64,000 nt of DNA from Sphingobacterium sp. BN32 (GTDB taxonomy: Bacteria > Bacteroidota > Bacteroidia > Sphingobacteriales > Sphingobacteriaceae): contig NZ_CP129963.1 of the NCBI RefSeq assembly GCF_030503615.1, forward strand, positions 1,116,001 to 1,180,000. Direction: 5' to 3'. This document shows positions 63,279 through 64,000 of this stretch, one piece after another; position 1 is the stretch's first letter, and each line of letters opens with the position of its first letter. Position numbers and translations under genes: made by a program. Under the pieces are notes generated by a model that did no database searches, was not told the DNA's origin, and saw nothing but the letters and a program-made list of their open reading frames with translations.

Positions 63279-64000
63279 ATGCTAAGTAGACGATTGTTAA
63301 CAATGGTTATGGTTGCCATACTTAGTGTTTGCTGTTTCCATTTTGGAGCTAAGGCACAGACAGATAAAAAAGATATGAGGATAGAAGGCTATGTAACGGA
63401 TAATAAAGGCAATGTAATCGAGGGGGTTTCGCTATTTCTGAAAGGATCGCCATCCGAGGGGATAATTACCGATTCCAATGGCTTTTTCTCCCTTTTGTGT
63501 AAGGAGGGGATTCATATTCTGGTTTTCAGCCACAGCGCTTATCGACAGTTGGAAAAGGAAATAGACGTACGGGCAAATGAATTTGGAAAACGAATTTACA
63601 AGATCACACTAGTCGAAAAGAGCGTACAGCTAGAAGAAGTGGCAATAACAGGATGGACTATTTCCACAGCGCCTTCTCTTGAAGCGATCAAACGGCAGCA
63701 CAAGCTGATAGCAGGTGGAACCTCAGTTGCCGTGATGACTCCGGAGGTGCAACGCTTGGAAACCATTAAAGACGCATTAAAGTATGAACCCGGCGTCGTG
63801 ATACAAGAATTCTTTGGAGCCAATGATCAACCAAGGTTAAGTATCCGCGGTTCCGGCATCCAGAGCAATCCGCAGCGACGAGGGGTTTACCTCTTACAGG
63901 ATGGTATTCCGGTCAACTTTGCTGACGGTTCCTTTATCATCGGGGTTATGGATCCTGCCATTTCCGAAACGGTAGAAGTGTTCAAAGGTGCAAATGCGCT
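63279..64000 (+). CDS. TonB-dependent receptor, 5' part (3' end outside window)
   Basis: The frame is open from ATG 63279 to the window end (about 240 codons). Signal peptide ending AKAQ; CarboxypepD_reg-like domain (IEGYVTDNKGNVIEGVSLFL, about 34-115); TonB-box region VQLEEVAITGW; plug with ALKYEPGVVIQEFFG, LSIRGSGIQ and LLQDGIPVNFADG, resembling FecA-type siderophore receptors. The barrel lies outside the window. A short upstream ATG at 63259 stops after 8 codons. Confidence 0.88.
   Translation, partial: MLSRRLLTMVMVAILSVCCFHFGAKAQTDKKDMRIEGYVTDNKGNVIEGVSLFLKGSPSEGIITDSNGFFSLLCKEGIHILVFSHSAYRQLEKEIDVRANEFGKRIYKITLVEKSVQLEEVAITGWTISTAPSLEAIKRQHKLIAGGTSVAVMTPEVQRLETIKDALKYEPGVVIQEFFGANDQPRLSIRGSGIQSNPQRRGVYLLQDGIPVNFADGSFIIGVMDPAISETVEVFKGANA

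Noticed and set aside
1..64000. Prophage, integrative element or att sites
   Set aside because: Apart from one IS, no integrase, phage or conjugation genes and no tRNA with flanking repeats were seen.

Overview
The window comes from a Bacteroidota chromosome, most likely Sphingobacteriaceae (Sphingobacterium-like). The signs are TAnnTTTG-type -7 promoter boxes, SusC/HmuY/fimbrillin lipoproteins, a DUF4374 lipoprotein, many AraC regulators next to TonB receptors, and menaquinone synthesis by the futalosine route (MqnC). GC is moderate and strand use is mixed. No rRNA, tRNA or CRISPR array was seen. The genes look ordinary and chromosomal apart from one intact IS3-family element.

Layout. (1) 1-3.6 kb: two tandem fimbrillin-like surface lipoproteins with an unusual C-terminal domain, plus a small peptide ORF. 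(2) 3.7-14.8 kb: a nitrous-oxide respiration island. It holds a Crp/Fnr regulator, a cytochrome c lipoprotein, Sec-type (clade II) nosZ, a membrane protein, nosL, nosD, nosF, nosY, a di-iron repair protein of the RIC/ScdA type, a YtkA-like lipoprotein, and a NosA/OprC-like copper receptor. No nitrite or NO reductase is present here. (3) 14.9-17.9 kb: class III (anaerobic) ribonucleotide reductase nrdD/nrdG, in which the glycyl-radical tail of NrdD is a separate overlapping ORF. (4) 18.0-26.6 kb: an AraC regulator, then a minus-strand haem-type uptake operon (HmuY, catalytically degenerate subtilase, two lipoproteins, SusC-type receptor without SusD, second HmuY). (5) 27.0-37.0 kb: hybrid histidine kinase, response regulator, HEAT protein, a fusion of a family 2 glycosyltransferase with an LTA-synthase/sulfatase-like domain, and a convergent YaiO-like TPR/beta-barrel protein. 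This looks like a regulated exopolysaccharide synthesis and export system. (6) 37.1-41.7 kb: DNA repair, with MBL exonuclease plus ATP-dependent ligase and a radical SAM plus DUF4130 pair. (7) 41.8-55.2 kb: PNPOx-like protein, lipocalin, siderophore-interacting flavoprotein, AraC, and a Xus-like siderophore system (receptor, DUF4374 lipoprotein, PepSY-flavodoxin reductase, ApbE, DUF2271, periplasmic ankyrin protein, AraC). (8) 55.4-56.6 kb: IS3-family element. (9) 56.8-61.8 kb: housekeeping genes (beta-barrel protein, acidic small protein, scpB, mqnC, AHSA1-like protein, DAACS symporter). (10) 62.1-64.0 kb: AraC and a divergent TonB receptor cut by the window end.

The main cross-cutting observation is regulatory. 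A 23-bp inverted repeat (TTATTTA-N9-TAAATAA), or its 7-1-7 core (TTAGAWT-N-AWTMTAA), occurs near the start of several iron/haem uptake units and two AraC genes, and I propose it as a Fur-type box. At three of these promoters, and weakly at a fourth, a TAnnTTTG box follows a pair of direct repeats exactly 21 bp apart, as expected for an AraC-type activator. This suggests one shared layout of specific activator plus iron repressor.

The candidates most worth follow-up are the split anaerobic reductase, the pseudo-protease in the HmuY operon, the glycosyltransferase/LTA-synthase-like fusion system, and the shared promoter layout.
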